Both the position numbers and the translations under genes were made by a program. 64,000 nt of DNA from Lampris incognitus. Taxonomy: Eukaryota; Chordata; Actinopteri; Lampriformes; Lampridae. Position 1 is the stretch's first letter; each line of letters opens with the position of its first letter. Under the pieces are notes generated by a model. That model had not been told where the DNA came from, did no database searches, and worked only from the letters and a program-made list of their open reading frames with translations. Location of the stretch: positions 50,265,843-50,329,842 of the forward strand of contig NC_079215.1 in the NCBI RefSeq assembly GCF_029633865.1, written 5' to 3'. Below are positions 49,801-56,493 of the stretch, piece by piece.

Positions 49801-51989
49801 TCCCGCCGGATCTCGTCTGTCAACCTGTCCATCACCATTGCAAAGAAGAAAGGGCTCAGAGCCAATTCTTGATATAATCCCACGTCCACCTTGAACCCAT
49901 CTGTCATTCCAACCGCACACTTTGCCGCTGTCACACTGCCCTCATACATATCCTGCACCACGCCTACATACTTCTCTGCCACCCCCGACTTCCTCACATA
50001 ATACCAAACCTCCTCTCTTGTCACCCTGTCATATGCGTTCTCTGAAATCCACAAGATACAATTTAACTCCTTATGACCTTCTCTATACTTCTCCATCAAC
50101 ATTCTTAAAGCAAACATTGCATCTATAGTGCTCTTTCATGGCATGGAACTGTACTGCTGCTCGCTAATTGTCACCTCTCCTCTTACCCTAGCTTCCACTA
50201 CTCTTTCTCATATCTTCACGCTGTGGCTGATCAACTTTATACCTCTGTAGTTGCTACAGTTCTGCACATCACCACACAACAGTCTTCCTTCTTCAACTTC
50301 TTCCATTTGATCCTTAGCTCTGCCTTGACTCTTCCTCTTCTTGGTCTCCAAAGTCATCCTACAGACCACCATCTGAAGCTGCCTTTCAGACTGTGCCTCC
50401 TGCATAACCTTTTTGTGTGAAATGATTAAGAAATATCATATATTCTATATTTGTTTCAGTTTATTCTGTTTTTTGAAAAACTTGAAAATATGACTTGGGC
50501 CATTATTTTAAGAAGGTGACGATAAGACAGTCCACCCGCACTTTCCTCCACTCTTATACGTTACCCTGTGTTCCTCCCTCTTCTTGAAATATGTATTCAT
50601 CACAACCATTTCCATTCTTCGCAAAATCCACCACCATCTGTCCTTCCACATTCCTCTCCTTGACACCATACCTACCCATCACCTCCTTATCACCTCTATT
50701 CCCTTCACCATTATGCCCATTGAAGTCCACTCAAATCACCTTTCTCCTTGGGTACACTCTCTACCACTTCAACCAACTCACTTCAGAATTGTTCTTTCTC
50801 TTCCATCTCACACCCAACTTGTGGGGCATGTGCACTGATAACATTAATCAACACATCTTCGATTTCCAGCTTCATACTCAACGCTCTGTCTGACACGCTC
50901 TTCACTTCCAACACACTCTTGACATACTCTTCCTTCAGAATTACCCCTACCCCATTCCTCCTCCCATTTGCACCATGGTAGAAGAGTTTGAACCCTCTTC
51001 CGATGCTCCTGGCCTTACTCCCCTACCACCTGGTCTCTTGCACATACAAAATATCTACCTTCCCTCTCGCCATCATATCAGCCAGCTCTCTCCCTTTACC
51101 AGTAATAGTGTCAACATTCAAAGTTCCGACTCTCACCTCCACATTCCTACCCTTCCTCCTCACCTGCTGCCTCGTCACATGCCTTCCCCCTCCCCTTCGC
51201 CCAACAGTAGCATAGTTTCCACCAGCACCCTACTTGGCCAATAGTACCGGTAGTGGTTGTCGGTAACCCGGGCCTTGACTGATCTAGTATGGAAATCTGA
51301 TATATGATCCGCATTTGATTTGGCAAAGATTTTATGCCAGATGCCCTTCCTTACGCAACCCTCCCCATTTATCCATGCTTGGGAACGGCACTAAGAATGC
51401 ACATGTGCATCCTCAGTGGCTGGGTTATGTCTACAGAGACATTCGTATATAAAAAATTGTTTTGAAATGTTATTGAATGTAACTGATTTATTTGTCTTTC
51501 TCACACTTGTGTCCCCTCTCACAGGACTCCTCAGTGAAATCCCGTGCTGGGCCCCCTACGACACCAACCCGGGCTGCTACCACTGCCCTACCCCCACTGC
51601 CCGCTGCACCCCCAGCCCCAGTTCGTCTATCCCCAGAGGCAGCCCAAACCTCACCCCCTCAGCAGCCTCAGCTGAAACTGGTGCCAAGCCAGACCGGTAT
51701 AGTGCTGTCCTGGTGTGTGGTAGAAACGGATCGATCCTGTGCGGCTGTTGACAGCTATCACCTTTATGCTTTCCACCAGGACAACTCAAATTCAAACCCC
51801 ACAGCGCAGCAACACTGGAAGAAGATTGGGGAGGTGAAGGCCCTTCCCCTGCCCATGGCCTGCACCCTCACTCAGTTCCAGTCTGGCTCCACCTACCACT
51901 TTGCTGTCCGAGCCAAAGACATCTACGGGCGCTTTGGGTCCTTCTGTGAGCCTCAGTGCACTAATGTCATCAATTCCACTTCCAGCTGA
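24551..51989 (+). CDS. atf7ip: ATF7IP (MCAF1), long isoform, 12 coding exons
   Basis: Nuclear co-factor that binds and stabilises SETDB1 and links it to MBD1 and other chromatin proteins for H3K9 methylation and silencing (known for vertebrate ATF7IP). Recognised from the N-terminal motif [19 protein letters not shown], the coiled-coil block with [18 protein letters not shown] and [10 protein letters not shown], the SUMO-interacting motif [10 protein letters not shown], and the C-terminal fibronectin III domain with [33 protein letters not shown] and [13 protein letters not shown]. Exons: 24551-25069, 25269-25785, 27200-27378, 27482-27619, 27777-27848, 27949-28055, 33794-33858, 35365-36009, 37645-37746, 37884-37961, 48573-48655, 51525-51989. 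All junctions are GT-AG with matching phases, and the total is 2970 bases (989 residues plus stop). Human ATF7IP is about 1270 residues. The acidic N-terminal linker and the segment before the LTVHHRP motif are shorter here. Confidence 0.93.
25269..25785 (+). CDS. atf7ip: atf7ip coding exon 2
   Basis: Ser/Pro/Lys/Glu-rich linker with no folded domain visible. Acceptor TTTTTAG, donor GTATGA, entry phase 0, exit phase 1. The Lys/Glu run near its end may be coiled or disordered. Confidence 0.9.
25786..27199 (+). other. Intron between coding exons 2 and 3
   Basis: AT-rich, with homopolymer runs near 25945, 26300, 26750 and 26948. Nothing else recognised. Confidence 0.6.
27200..27378 (+). CDS. 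atf7ip: atf7ip coding exon 3
   Basis: Contains a basic stretch ([12 protein letters not shown] ... KRPKVEG) that resembles a nuclear localisation signal, followed by [14 protein letters not shown]. The latter is the start of the conserved SETDB1-binding region (human EFQVKITAKGD). Entry phase 1, exit phase 0. Confidence 0.93.
27482..27619 (+). CDS. atf7ip: atf7ip coding exon 4
   Basis: 46 residues of the conserved helical region ([19 protein letters not shown], then [17 protein letters not shown]). In human ATF7IP the equivalent segment contributes to SETDB1 binding. Phases 0 and 0. Confidence 0.95.
27777..27848 (+). CDS. atf7ip: atf7ip coding exon 5
   Basis: 24 residues starting [15 protein letters not shown], the end of the conserved coiled coil. 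Phases 0 and 0. Confidence 0.95.
27949..28055 (+). CDS. atf7ip: atf7ip coding exon 6, with Ala-rich tandem repeat
   Basis: Encodes ALVT, then a run of alanines (GCT/GCC codons) with STKT, then a second shorter Ala-STKT unit, ending NTPQSQ. A 24-base coding unit (four GCT codons plus TCT ACC AAG ACT) is repeated. Exit phase 2. This donor joins either to 28736 (BEN exon) or to 33794 (long isoform). Both keep the frame, giving R-V-L-R-R or R-P-V-R-T. Confidence 0.88.
28736..29324 (+). CDS. atf7ip: Alternative terminal exon of atf7ip encoding a BEN-like domain
   Basis: Acceptor CTCTCAACAG ends at 28735. The first base completes the phase-2 codon from 28055 and the frame stays open for 196 residues to TGA (29322-29324). 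First half: Lys/Glu-rich linker with an acidic run. Second half, about residues 100-185: a helical block with [11 protein letters not shown], then [41 protein letters not shown] and [13 protein letters not shown]. The spacing of YxG, LP, (Y)VxxRF, W and IN matches the BEN fold of BEND-family repressors (BEND3-like). BEN domains bind DNA or mediate chromatin repression. No donor follows the stop and AATAAA lies at 29455, so this is a last exon. Spliced to exons 1-6 it gives 706 residues, keeping the SETDB1-binding region but losing the SUMO motif and fibronectin domain. A separate short gene is possible, but no start codon or promoter is evident. Confidence 0.78.
29455..29460 (+). terminator. 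atf7ip: Polyadenylation signal of the BEN isoform
   Basis: AATAAA 131 bases after the TGA of the BEN exon, followed by a T/G-rich stretch (TGTTGTGTTT) about 20 bases on. Confidence 0.7.
29480..31260 (+). other. Intron DNA downstream of the BEN exon
   Basis: Non-coding in the long isoform. Poly-T/poly-G run near 29547-29577, a short GA-rich stretch near 30607. No exon or mobile element recognised. Confidence 0.5.
31268..32775. mobile_element. Penelope-like retroelement, rearranged copy
   Basis: Left end (31268-31420, minus strand) is a terminal segment. Inside is a minus-strand degenerate ORF (about 31525-32130). Its C-terminal part is a GIY-YIG endonuclease domain ([39 protein letters not shown]) of the kind fused to the Penelope reverse transcriptase. 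The upstream part ([10 protein letters not shown]) fits the linker that precedes it. The reverse transcriptase is missing. The right end holds two plus-strand terminal segments in direct order (about 32280-32460 and 32480-32765). Ends are therefore inverted relative to each other, a layout known for Penelope elements. Frameshifts and stops show it is dead. Confidence 0.8.
32346..32397 (+). ncRNA. Hammerhead-like motif in Penelope terminal repeat
   Basis: CTGAAGA (32346-32352), a stem-loop with CACTT opposite AAGT, then GAAAC (32376-32380) and a hairpin ACGTTT / AAACGT. Order and spacing resemble the hammerhead ribozyme core (CUGANGA, stem II, GAAA, stem III) reported in Penelope-like elements. 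Stem I is not convincing and the base after the AAACGT arm is a poor cleavage position in this copy, so activity is doubtful. Confidence 0.3.
32775..33793 (+). other. Intron DNA, partly repeat-like
   Basis: A less AT-rich segment (32810-33300) with broken coding-like stretches (for example frames around 33060-33200) looks like decayed element sequence, but I do not recognise the family. The rest is ordinary intron up to the acceptor at 33793. Confidence 0.35.
33794..33858 (+). CDS. atf7ip: atf7ip coding exon 7
   Basis: Short exon encoding [17 protein letters not shown]. It resembles the vertebrate ATF7IP segment after the coiled coil. Entry phase 2, exit phase 1, donor GTGAGT. Confidence 0.85.
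33859..35364 (+). other. Intron between coding exons 7 and 8
   Basis: AT-rich, with a short GT-rich tract near 35095-35125. Nothing else recognised. Confidence 0.55.
35365..36009 (+). CDS. atf7ip: atf7ip coding exon 8, Ser/Thr/Pro/Ala-rich
   Basis: 215 residues of low-complexity Thr/Ser/Pro/Ala/Gln sequence with hydrophobic short motifs ([32 protein letters not shown]). This is the disordered middle of ATF7IP, and ISVSSF-type repeats resemble human PIQMKIPISAF. Entry phase 1, exit phase 1 before GTGAGT. Reading through the donor adds only intron residues. Confidence 0.9.
36010..37644 (+). other. Intron between coding exons 8 and 9
   Basis: Ordinary intron, with a run of A then G near 36340. 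Nothing recognised. Confidence 0.55.
37645..37746 (+). CDS. atf7ip: atf7ip coding exon 9, SUMO-interacting motif
   Basis: Encodes [11 protein letters not shown]: a hydrophobic core followed by acidic residues, the form of a SUMO-interacting motif. It matches the human ATF7IP motif VIDLTMDDEE, which binds SUMO. Phases 1 and 1. Confidence 0.93.
37884..37961 (+). CDS. atf7ip: atf7ip coding exon 10
   Basis: 26 residues (VMGVKNAST ... PQPVVSVTN), disordered. Acceptor CTCCATAG, donor GTAAGC, phases 1 and 1. The donor opens the 10.6-kb transposon-filled intron. Confidence 0.8.
38125..38869 (+). mobile_element. Ty3/gypsy pol fragment: RNase H and integrase start
   Basis: Open frame of about 250 residues. 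RNase H end of the polymerase ([35 protein letters not shown]), then the integrase HHCC zinc-binding motif (H-E-T-H ... C-E-P-C), and the start of the catalytic core ([10 protein letters not shown]). It breaks off just after the first catalytic Asp region, where the small LTR element begins. No reverse transcriptase, gag or LTR of its own is seen here. Confidence 0.85.
38870..39238 (+). mobile_element. Small LTR element with tRNA-like sequence in its repeats
   Basis: Two 101-bp copies (38870-38970 and 39138-39238) align without gaps at about 80 percent by eye. The right copy belongs to a 157-bp LTR-like unit (39082-39238, TGTTAG ... CTACA). The left copy lacks its first part. Between them are a primer-binding-like start (TTGGTGTCAGAAGTG at 38971) and a purine tract (AAAGGAGGG at 39073). 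There are no genes inside. This is the plan of a TRIM (miniature LTR retrotransposon). Each repeat contains A-box-like TAGCGTAGTCG and B-box-like GGTTCGCGTCC motifs of a Pol III tRNA promoter. Alternatively it is the LTR-leader-LTR remnant of a larger gypsy element. Confidence 0.55.
39332..39665 (+). mobile_element. SINE family 1, 5' part of a split copy
   Basis: tRNA-like head (GGGTAGCATATTGGTCTATT; B-box-like AGGTCAAATCC) and body of the family seen at 9203-9503. A further block (CTACGTCCCCCTGGCGAAAC) belongs to a longer form of the SINE. It stops at about 39665 and resumes at about 40336. Confidence 0.7.
39666..40335. mobile_element. Unclassified insertion inside the SINE
   Basis: About 670 bp with A-rich runs (39790, 40190) and a twice-repeated GCCAGACCGCC motif. 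It interrupts the SINE, and the sequence CCCC(A/G)GATCAACAG appears on both sides of the right junction. The class is unknown. Antisense frames here are not credible host genes. Confidence 0.4.
40336..40440 (+). mobile_element. SINE family 1, 3' part of the split copy
   Basis: GGGGGTGGAGCAGTGACCGG, then GGGTAATTGGCCG and AATTGGGGAGAAAAGGG, the tail of the family at 9203-9503. Confidence 0.65.
40448..40740 (+). mobile_element. LINE 3'-end-like repeat
   Basis: Non-coding dispersed repeat with CTGTGGCCGTTAAAGATCCC, GTATAATTGCGCAATGATTC and a terminal AAGCGCTATATAAAT block. This is a common 3' end of L2-like LINEs in fish, from memory. It is on the opposite strand to the LINE that follows. Confidence 0.5.
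40905..43125 (-). pseudogene. L2-like LINE, decayed endonuclease and reverse transcriptase
   Basis: Minus strand, read from about 43122 down. The APE-type endonuclease start ([42 protein letters not shown]) is followed by linker and reverse transcriptase with [19 protein letters not shown] and [13 protein letters not shown], the catalytic YADD. Several frameshifts and stops split the frame. The GVPQGSV ... [11 protein letters not shown] pattern fits the L2/Rex1 group of the Jockey superfamily. The insertion is antisense to atf7ip. Confidence 0.8.
43126..43512. other. Unassigned intron sequence
   Basis: No recognised coding region or repeat; probably older element debris. Confidence 0.3.
43513..43582 (-). 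mobile_element. RTE LINE 3' tail fragment
   Basis: Contains GCTGCTCCCATTAGGCGTCG, the reverse complement of the RTE 3' end seen in full at 63296-63978 and 48990-51435. Confidence 0.7.
43583..44565 (-). pseudogene. L2-like LINE linker fragment, interrupted
   Basis: Minus-strand pieces with [16 protein letters not shown] (about 43640-43700) and [16 protein letters not shown] (about 44210-44265). These segments lie between endonuclease and reverse transcriptase in L2-like LINEs. The two pieces are separated by the CA-rich element at 43718-44032. Confidence 0.6.
43718..44032. mobile_element. CA-bearing dispersed repeat inserted in the LINE
   Basis: Starts TGGTAAATGGACTGCATTTA, holds a (CA)n tract at 43796-43860, and ends with GGGGATCAAACCAGCAACCT and CCTGAGCCATGCCGC. 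The last part reads like a tRNA B box and A box on the minus strand. It is a common teleost repeat, from memory; class uncertain. Confidence 0.6.
44570..45040 (+). pseudogene. hAT transposase fragment, copy 1 (ZBED/SCAND3-like)
   Basis: Frameshifted plus-strand coding piece with [48 protein letters not shown] and [12 protein letters not shown]. This pattern is the central part of hAT transposases and of host genes derived from them (ZBED5, FAM200, SCAND3). The catalytic ends are absent. It is very similar to 55585-55960. Confidence 0.7.
45250..48230 (+). pseudogene. LINE with restriction-like endonuclease (R2/NeSL-like), decayed
   Basis: Plus strand. An N-terminal linker ([20 protein letters not shown]) is followed by [18 protein letters not shown] and a reverse transcriptase body of about 280 residues (45943-46782). 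In this body the catalytic box reads FMDNL where these elements normally have FMDDL. Then come [18 protein letters not shown] and a C-terminal domain with RPDIVLSS ... [15 protein letters not shown]. The last piece is a PD-(D/E)XK-type restriction-like endonuclease, as in R2/R4/NeSL elements, whose single ORF ends in this domain. Several frameshifts. It is in sense orientation in the intron. Confidence 0.75.
48231..48572 (+). other. Intron end before coding exon 11
   Basis: Contains a dispersed-repeat-like block (ATTAATCCCCTTGGGGAAAT near 48345) and then a T-rich tract leading to the acceptor TTTAG at 48572. Confidence 0.4.
48573..48655 (+). CDS. atf7ip: atf7ip coding exon 11
   Basis: Encodes SLGARSSPQ ... 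[12 protein letters not shown]. The block PQLTVHHRP is identical to vertebrate ATF7IP just before the fibronectin domain. Entry phase 1, exit phase 0 before GTAAGA. Confidence 0.92.
48990..51435 (-). mobile_element. RTE-clade LINE, nearly full length, antisense
   Basis: Minus strand. The 5' end lies near 51435 (GTGCATTCTTAGTGCCGTTC). The endonuclease region (about 50500-51200) is heavily broken. Reverse transcriptase pieces lie around 49737-50117 ([18 protein letters not shown]; catalytic MFADDTVM). The C-terminal region at 49170-49673 has [20 protein letters not shown] and [18 protein letters not shown], and the 3' end has GGGGTCGCCACAG on this strand. Frameshifts and stops make it inactive. 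It sits between the last two atf7ip exons. Confidence 0.8.
51525..51989 (+). CDS. atf7ip: atf7ip coding exon 12, fibronectin type III domain
   Basis: 154 residues: a Pro/Ala-rich start, then the C-terminal fibronectin III domain ([68 protein letters not shown]). In mammals this domain contacts MBD1 and other repressor proteins. It ends at TGA 51987-51989. Very close to human ATF7IP in this segment. Confidence 0.96.
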   Translation, partial: DSSVKSRAGPPTTPTRAATTALPPLPAAPPAPVRLSPEAAQTSPPQQPQLKLVPSQTGIVLSWCVVETDRSCAAVDSYHLYAFHQDNSNSNPTAQQHWKKIGEVKALPLPMACTLTQFQSGSTYHFAVRAKDIYGRFGSFCEPQCTNVINSTSS

Positions 51990-52380
51990 GCCAATGAGGA
52001 ATGGAAACAAGACAGTGTCACAGGATATTAACGTGACTTTAATTAATGTGTTCATGTTCATTAAACAGTTTTTGGCTTAACAGCTGGACCTTCGACTGAT
52101 TGGGAGGGCAAAGGTTTTCATTTTGCCAAGTTGGATGTTTGCTTTTTTTTTCTTTTCTTTTTTTTTTGACTGTTGTGTATAAATTAAATACTTAGCCCCT
52201 TGGAATTCAGATATTTATGTTGTTGGTCTCTTGGTCTGACCTGAATGACATTTCTTTTACTGGACAGTAGGTGACTAGTAACCCATGTTATTTTGTTCAT
52301 CATTTGCACAGAAATGCATATGCGGTTGAAACTGGTGTTAATTTTTGTATGTTTTGTCTGGTAACCAGACTGACAAAACC

Positions 52381-52386
52381 AATAAA
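52381..52386 (+). terminator. atf7ip: Polyadenylation signal of the long atf7ip isoform
   Basis: AATAAA 392 bases after the stop codon, followed by a T-rich then GT-rich stretch (about 52388-52434) as expected downstream of a cleavage site. Confidence 0.7.
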
Positions 52387-52779
52387 AGTTTTTTTCATTG
52401 GAATGTGTGCATGTGTGTGCGCACGTGCGTGTGTGAGAGATTTCATATTGTTTGAGTGTCCTTCAAATCTTACTGCCGTCACTGACGTGAGCTTTAAAGG
52501 ACACCTTAAATGGAACAAAAAAATGTACTCCAATCTAACCCTTTTTTTTATCTGCACTGAGTTTTCATTTTTTGTTATCATTGTGCTCAAAAAAAATACA
52601 AACATTGCCTATTTGCAGCTAGACAATCCGGACTTTTATTCGCGGAAAAGGCGTTACGTTCATCGTTTTGAATGTGTGGGCAGACATAAAAGAATGAAAC
52701 TTGATTGATTGATGGATTGAATGTCCAGAGGTAATTTGATTCGAATTTCCCCACCCCTCCCCACTTTATAAAGCTCTAA

Positions 52780-53082
52780 ATAAAAACTTGCAAACTTGCG
52801 TCTGTTCACATCCAAAAACGCACTCCTTCCCTCAAAAGCTCCGCGGCTACGAAAACAACGGCTGGCGTTCGTCCGTGTCAGACAGCAGACACGCCCCCTG
52901 CGTCTTCCCCAGACGTACCCGACATTCTGTAGTCGTGTACGATTGTCCCCGTCAGACTCAACGCGGCGGAGGGGGCTTATGTGCCGATCATTGTTCGTCG
53001 TCGTCATGTAACGTCATCATCATGGCGTCCACGAAGCATAAGTCCTCATGCGGGCGTGCCTCTAGATGGTAACCCTGGGACG
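52780..53082. promoter_or_regulatory. CpG-rich patch downstream of atf7ip
   Basis: CpG-rich segment with two ACGTCATCA-type CRE-like motifs (near 53007) just before an ATG at 53021 in good context. The frame has only 16 codons before a stop and runs into a SINE at 53083. This may be a truncated promoter or first exon of another gene, but it is not supported as a gene. Confidence 0.25.
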
Positions 53083-53405
53083 GTGGCACGGCGGTTAGCG
53101 CGGTCGCCTCAAAGCAAGAAGGTGCTGGGTTCGAGCCCCGGGGTAGTCCAACCTTGGGGGTCGTTCTCTGTGTGGAGTTTGCATGTTCTCCCCGTGTCTG
53201 CGTGGGTTTCCTCGCAGTTCAAAGACACGCCGGCCAGGTGACTCGGCCGTACTAAATTGTTCCTAGGGGCTGTGTGTGCGCGTGTGTGATGGCCTGGCGG
53301 CCTGTCCAAAGTGTCATCCCGCCTGCCGCCTAATGACTGCTGGGATAGGCTCCAGCGTCCCCGCGACCCTGAGTAGGACAAGGGGTCTGGATGTGTGGAT
53401 GGATT
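53083..53405 (+). mobile_element. tRNA-derived SINE, family 2, full copy
   Basis: Head with A-box-like GGTTAGCGCGGTCG and B-box-like GGGTTCGAGCCCC, body with GTTCTCCCCGTGTCTGCGTG, ATAGGCTCCAGCGTCC, and a GGATG-repeat tail. Same family as 19408-19675. Confidence 0.88.
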
Positions 53406-54057
53406 TCATGTAGCCTCAACCCCACGCTAACCTTAAACTAACTCGTTTGAAGCGCTACTGGGCTCAAATCAAGTGTGAGAGTTTAACAAATCTAGGGCAA
53501 CCTAGACACAGTTCCTTCTGCGCTGGTGCTAGAACCGGAGGGACGCTCGCGCTGTGATTGGTTGTTTCGCTGTCAGGCAACTGAGGCTCTGGGCATTCGG
53601 TTATAGTCAGTGGTAGGGTGAGGGCTAGCCAATAAGATGCATGCGAATGCTTTCGTCACACGGACAGAGCTTCCCTCCGGCTTATCCACTCTAGCACCAA
53701 CCCACTTCCTGCCTTTGAGATGAACGGACACAAATGAAAAGAGAAGAGCCTCGCCCGTAGAAAGTTAGTCCCGCATGGCTAGCCCAACTTATTAAAACAA
53801 CTAGATCATTAAGTTTATTTTCAGAACTCAATGAGAAGTCTGTCCTTTAAAGGAAAGCAACAGGTGCAATTCCTAGTTTGACTGTTCTATATGATTCTGT
53901 ATTTATTATTATTAGTGAATGTGTGTGTGAGAGAGAAAGAGAGCGAGAGAGAGAGACACGTGGGGGTGTGAATCCCTGAGTCTCGTGTCACGACAAAGTG
54001 CATCTAAAAAGGGGTCACTGATGCCTTGATGCAGGAATCCAGGTGCAAGGAAATCCC
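53406..54057. other. Intergenic DNA
   Basis: Contains a (GT)/(GA)-rich stretch near 53921-53960. No gene recognised. Confidence 0.4.
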
Positions 54058-54928
54058 AGAAAGTTGAATCACTTCATCTGGAAACAGTGCGAGAAATGTT
54101 TCATCACTCATCTAAGTGACCTCTTCAGTCTCAGATGAATGCGGGTATTCCTAACCTTATAAACGGCACAGTTGCATAACGACCGAAACTGGCGTTCGGT
54201 TTCATATGCGAATGCCGGCAGGGATGGGCAACATGAGCTAGAAAGGGGCAGTGTGGGTGCAGGTCTTTGTTCCAACCAAGCAGTCGCACACATGATTCTA
54301 TTAGTCAGCCAATCGTCTTGTTCCAACCAGTTACACACCTGATTCTATTAGTCAACCAATTGTCTTTTTCCAACCAATCAGTTACACACCTGATTTTATT
54401 TGTCAACCAATGGTCTTGTTCCAACCAAGCAGTTACACACCTGATTCTATTAGTCAACCAATAGTCTTTGCTAAGGCCCTTGATTTGTAGACTCAGATGT
54501 GTAACTGCTTGGTTGAAACAAAGACCTGCACCCACACCGGCCCTTTCTGGATCATGTTGCCCATCGCTGAATTAGAATTAAAATGGCCACGTGTACTATT
54601 CAGAGGATTGGAGAATAGCTACAATCTCAGCATTGTAAGATGGTGACAGATGTACTCTTAGCCCCCCTCCTTGCTTCAGGAACGGTAGTTCCCTCTTCAC
54701 ATAGATGGCTTCTTTGACTCCCCGTTCAAGCCAGCATTTCTCCCTATCAAGGATGTGCACATCCTCATCCTTAAAAGAGTGGCCAGTGGCCTGCAGATGG
54801 GTGTAGACTGCGGAGTCCTGGCCTGACGTGTTAGCTCTTCTGTGTTGTGCCATCTGCTTGGCCAGCATCTGTTTTGTTTCCCCGAAGTACAAGTCATGGC
54901 AATCCTCCTGCCACTTAATAGCGTACAC
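54058..54928 (-). mobile_element. Penelope-like element: terminal repeat and GIY-YIG end
   Basis: Minus strand. Terminal segment at 54058-54218 (GTTGAATCACTTCATCTGGA ...), then a nested MITE (54219-54569), then the continuation with a GIY-YIG endonuclease frame (54596-54928). That frame has [38 protein letters not shown] and WLERGVKEAIYVKRE. The domain start is intact, but the rest of the element is in the opposite orientation (next entry). Confidence 0.8.
54219..54569. mobile_element. Palindromic MITE-like element, copy 3, internally expanded
   Basis: Same family as 242-441 but 351 bp. The left arm holds four tandem copies of a roughly 50-bp unit (TTCCAACCAA...GTTACACACCTGATT...TTAGTCAACCAAT) at about 54270-54475. 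Nested inside the Penelope element. Confidence 0.75.
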
Positions 54929-55560
54929 TACATAGCTCTGTTTGTTTCATTATGGCCCATCTCTAACATTTTTAACTTTCTGGTGTCTATTCTTAACCCC
55001 TTGGTAGGCAGTACTGAACATCCCGTTCACAACACTATGGATTTGGGGGATAAGGTGAGGGACGTCATCATAAAGGCGGCTGAAATGATGGTCTATTATG
55101 ATCTTGTGATGTTCAGTCCCTCTTCACGTGCATTCCTGTTGCTGAAACAGTGGAGGTAGTCTGTATGAAATTACAGGACGACCCCACCCTTAGCAATAGG
55201 GCCACCCTTAACACTAACCAAGTGTGTCTGCTCCTGAATCTGTCTTCAGTCCATGTACTTCACATACAAAGGGGAGCAGAAATATGGGTGCACTATGGGT
55301 TCCCTAGGTTCACCTATAGTGGGCAACTTGTATATGGAGGAAGTGGTTAAGAGAGCTCTGATGTCCTATCCAGGGACACCACATTGGTTCAGGTATGTTG
55401 ACAACACTTGGGTTAAAATTAAATCTCAGGATGTACCATATTTCACTGACCACATTAACTCTGTGGACAACCACATCAAGTTCACCAGGAAGGATGTGAA
55501 AATGACAGGTTAGCCTACTTAGACTGCGAAATCGCAATTCCTGCAATTGTTAGAAACATA
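54929..55560 (+). pseudogene. Penelope-like reverse transcriptase fragment
   Basis: Plus strand, frameshifted. NPLVGSTEHPVHNTMDLGDK, then YGCTMGSLGSPIVGNLYMEE and HWFRYVDNTWVKI, where the catalytic box reads YVDN in place of the usual YVDD, and FTDHINSVDNHIKFTRKD. These match the Penelope reverse transcriptase palm. Its orientation is opposite to the adjoining GIY-YIG piece, so the element was rearranged by inversion. Confidence 0.82.
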
Positions 55561-55584
55561 TTTGATCCTGGTAACAACTAAGAT

Positions 55585-55960
55585 GTTATGGACTCAGTCG
55601 TGAAAGCTGTCAATTTTGTCAAGAAGAGTGCTTTGCAAACACATCTCCTTTCTGCTCTCTTTGCTGCTGCGGGAGAAGAACACACTGCTCTACTTTGCCA
55701 TTCTGAGGTTTGGTGGTTTTCACGCGAAACAGTGTTGTCTCGTGTGTTAAGAGTTACGCACGTCTATTCGGGAATTTTTACTTCTCGAAACCGCGCAGAG
55801 CTTGCTGCAAACTTCAGTGACAATGTCAGGGTCACTAAACTTGCATATCTTGAAAATGTTTGCTCTGAGCTGAACAGACTTAACAGTTCAATGCAAGGCC
55901 GCAATACACGTGCCATCCAGCTATATGACAAAATGGAAGCGTCGTTACAGTCGTAAGATT
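55585..55960 (+). pseudogene. hAT transposase fragment, copy 2 (ZBED/SCAND3-like)
   Basis: Open frame of 122 residues: [76 protein letters not shown]. Same part of a hAT transposase as at 44570-45040 and very close in sequence. No terminal inverted repeats seen. Confidence 0.75.
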
Positions 55961-56221
55961 TAGTACTTTTCTGCCATCTAATGGTGGATTCTAGTAATGC
56001 AGTTTGCATACAGATTCAGGTGGCGTGACACAGGGCGGTTAACAAGCTGGAATTGTGTTTATTTACATTGAGTTGACATGTTGACGGACTTCTCCGCAAT
56101 CCATTTACATCTGCTTTCATCTTTCGTGGCATTGTCTTTTCACTGTACTGTCTTTCTCTCTTCTCGCTACTGAGCAAGGTAGGGTGGCCAACCGTTCCTT
56201 AAAATAAGGAATCGTTCCTTA

Positions 56222-56249
56222 TCTATCAATCTATCTATCTATCTACTAT

Positions 56250-56330
<81 letters not shown>

Positions 56331-56335
56331 GAGGT
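56222..56335. repeat. (TATC)n and (GA)n microsatellites
   Basis: A short TATC run (56222-56246) followed by about 75 bp of GA repeats. Confidence 0.95.
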
Positions 56336-56493
56336 GGCAAGTATGAGAGGTGGCACGTATTGGGCCAGATGTCCTACTTGCCAAAAGGAATGCGAAGCGG
56401 TGCGGTGGCCTCTCGCTTCCTGGTGTAGTGATTGCTGCGGGTCCATCACTTAGCTTGCTAAGTAGGACCTTGCATATGGTTTCTCGTTACATA

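Noticed and set aside
53021..53071. Small frame starting MASTKHK
   Set aside because: Only 16 codons before a stop, and truncated by a SINE; not enough for a gene call.
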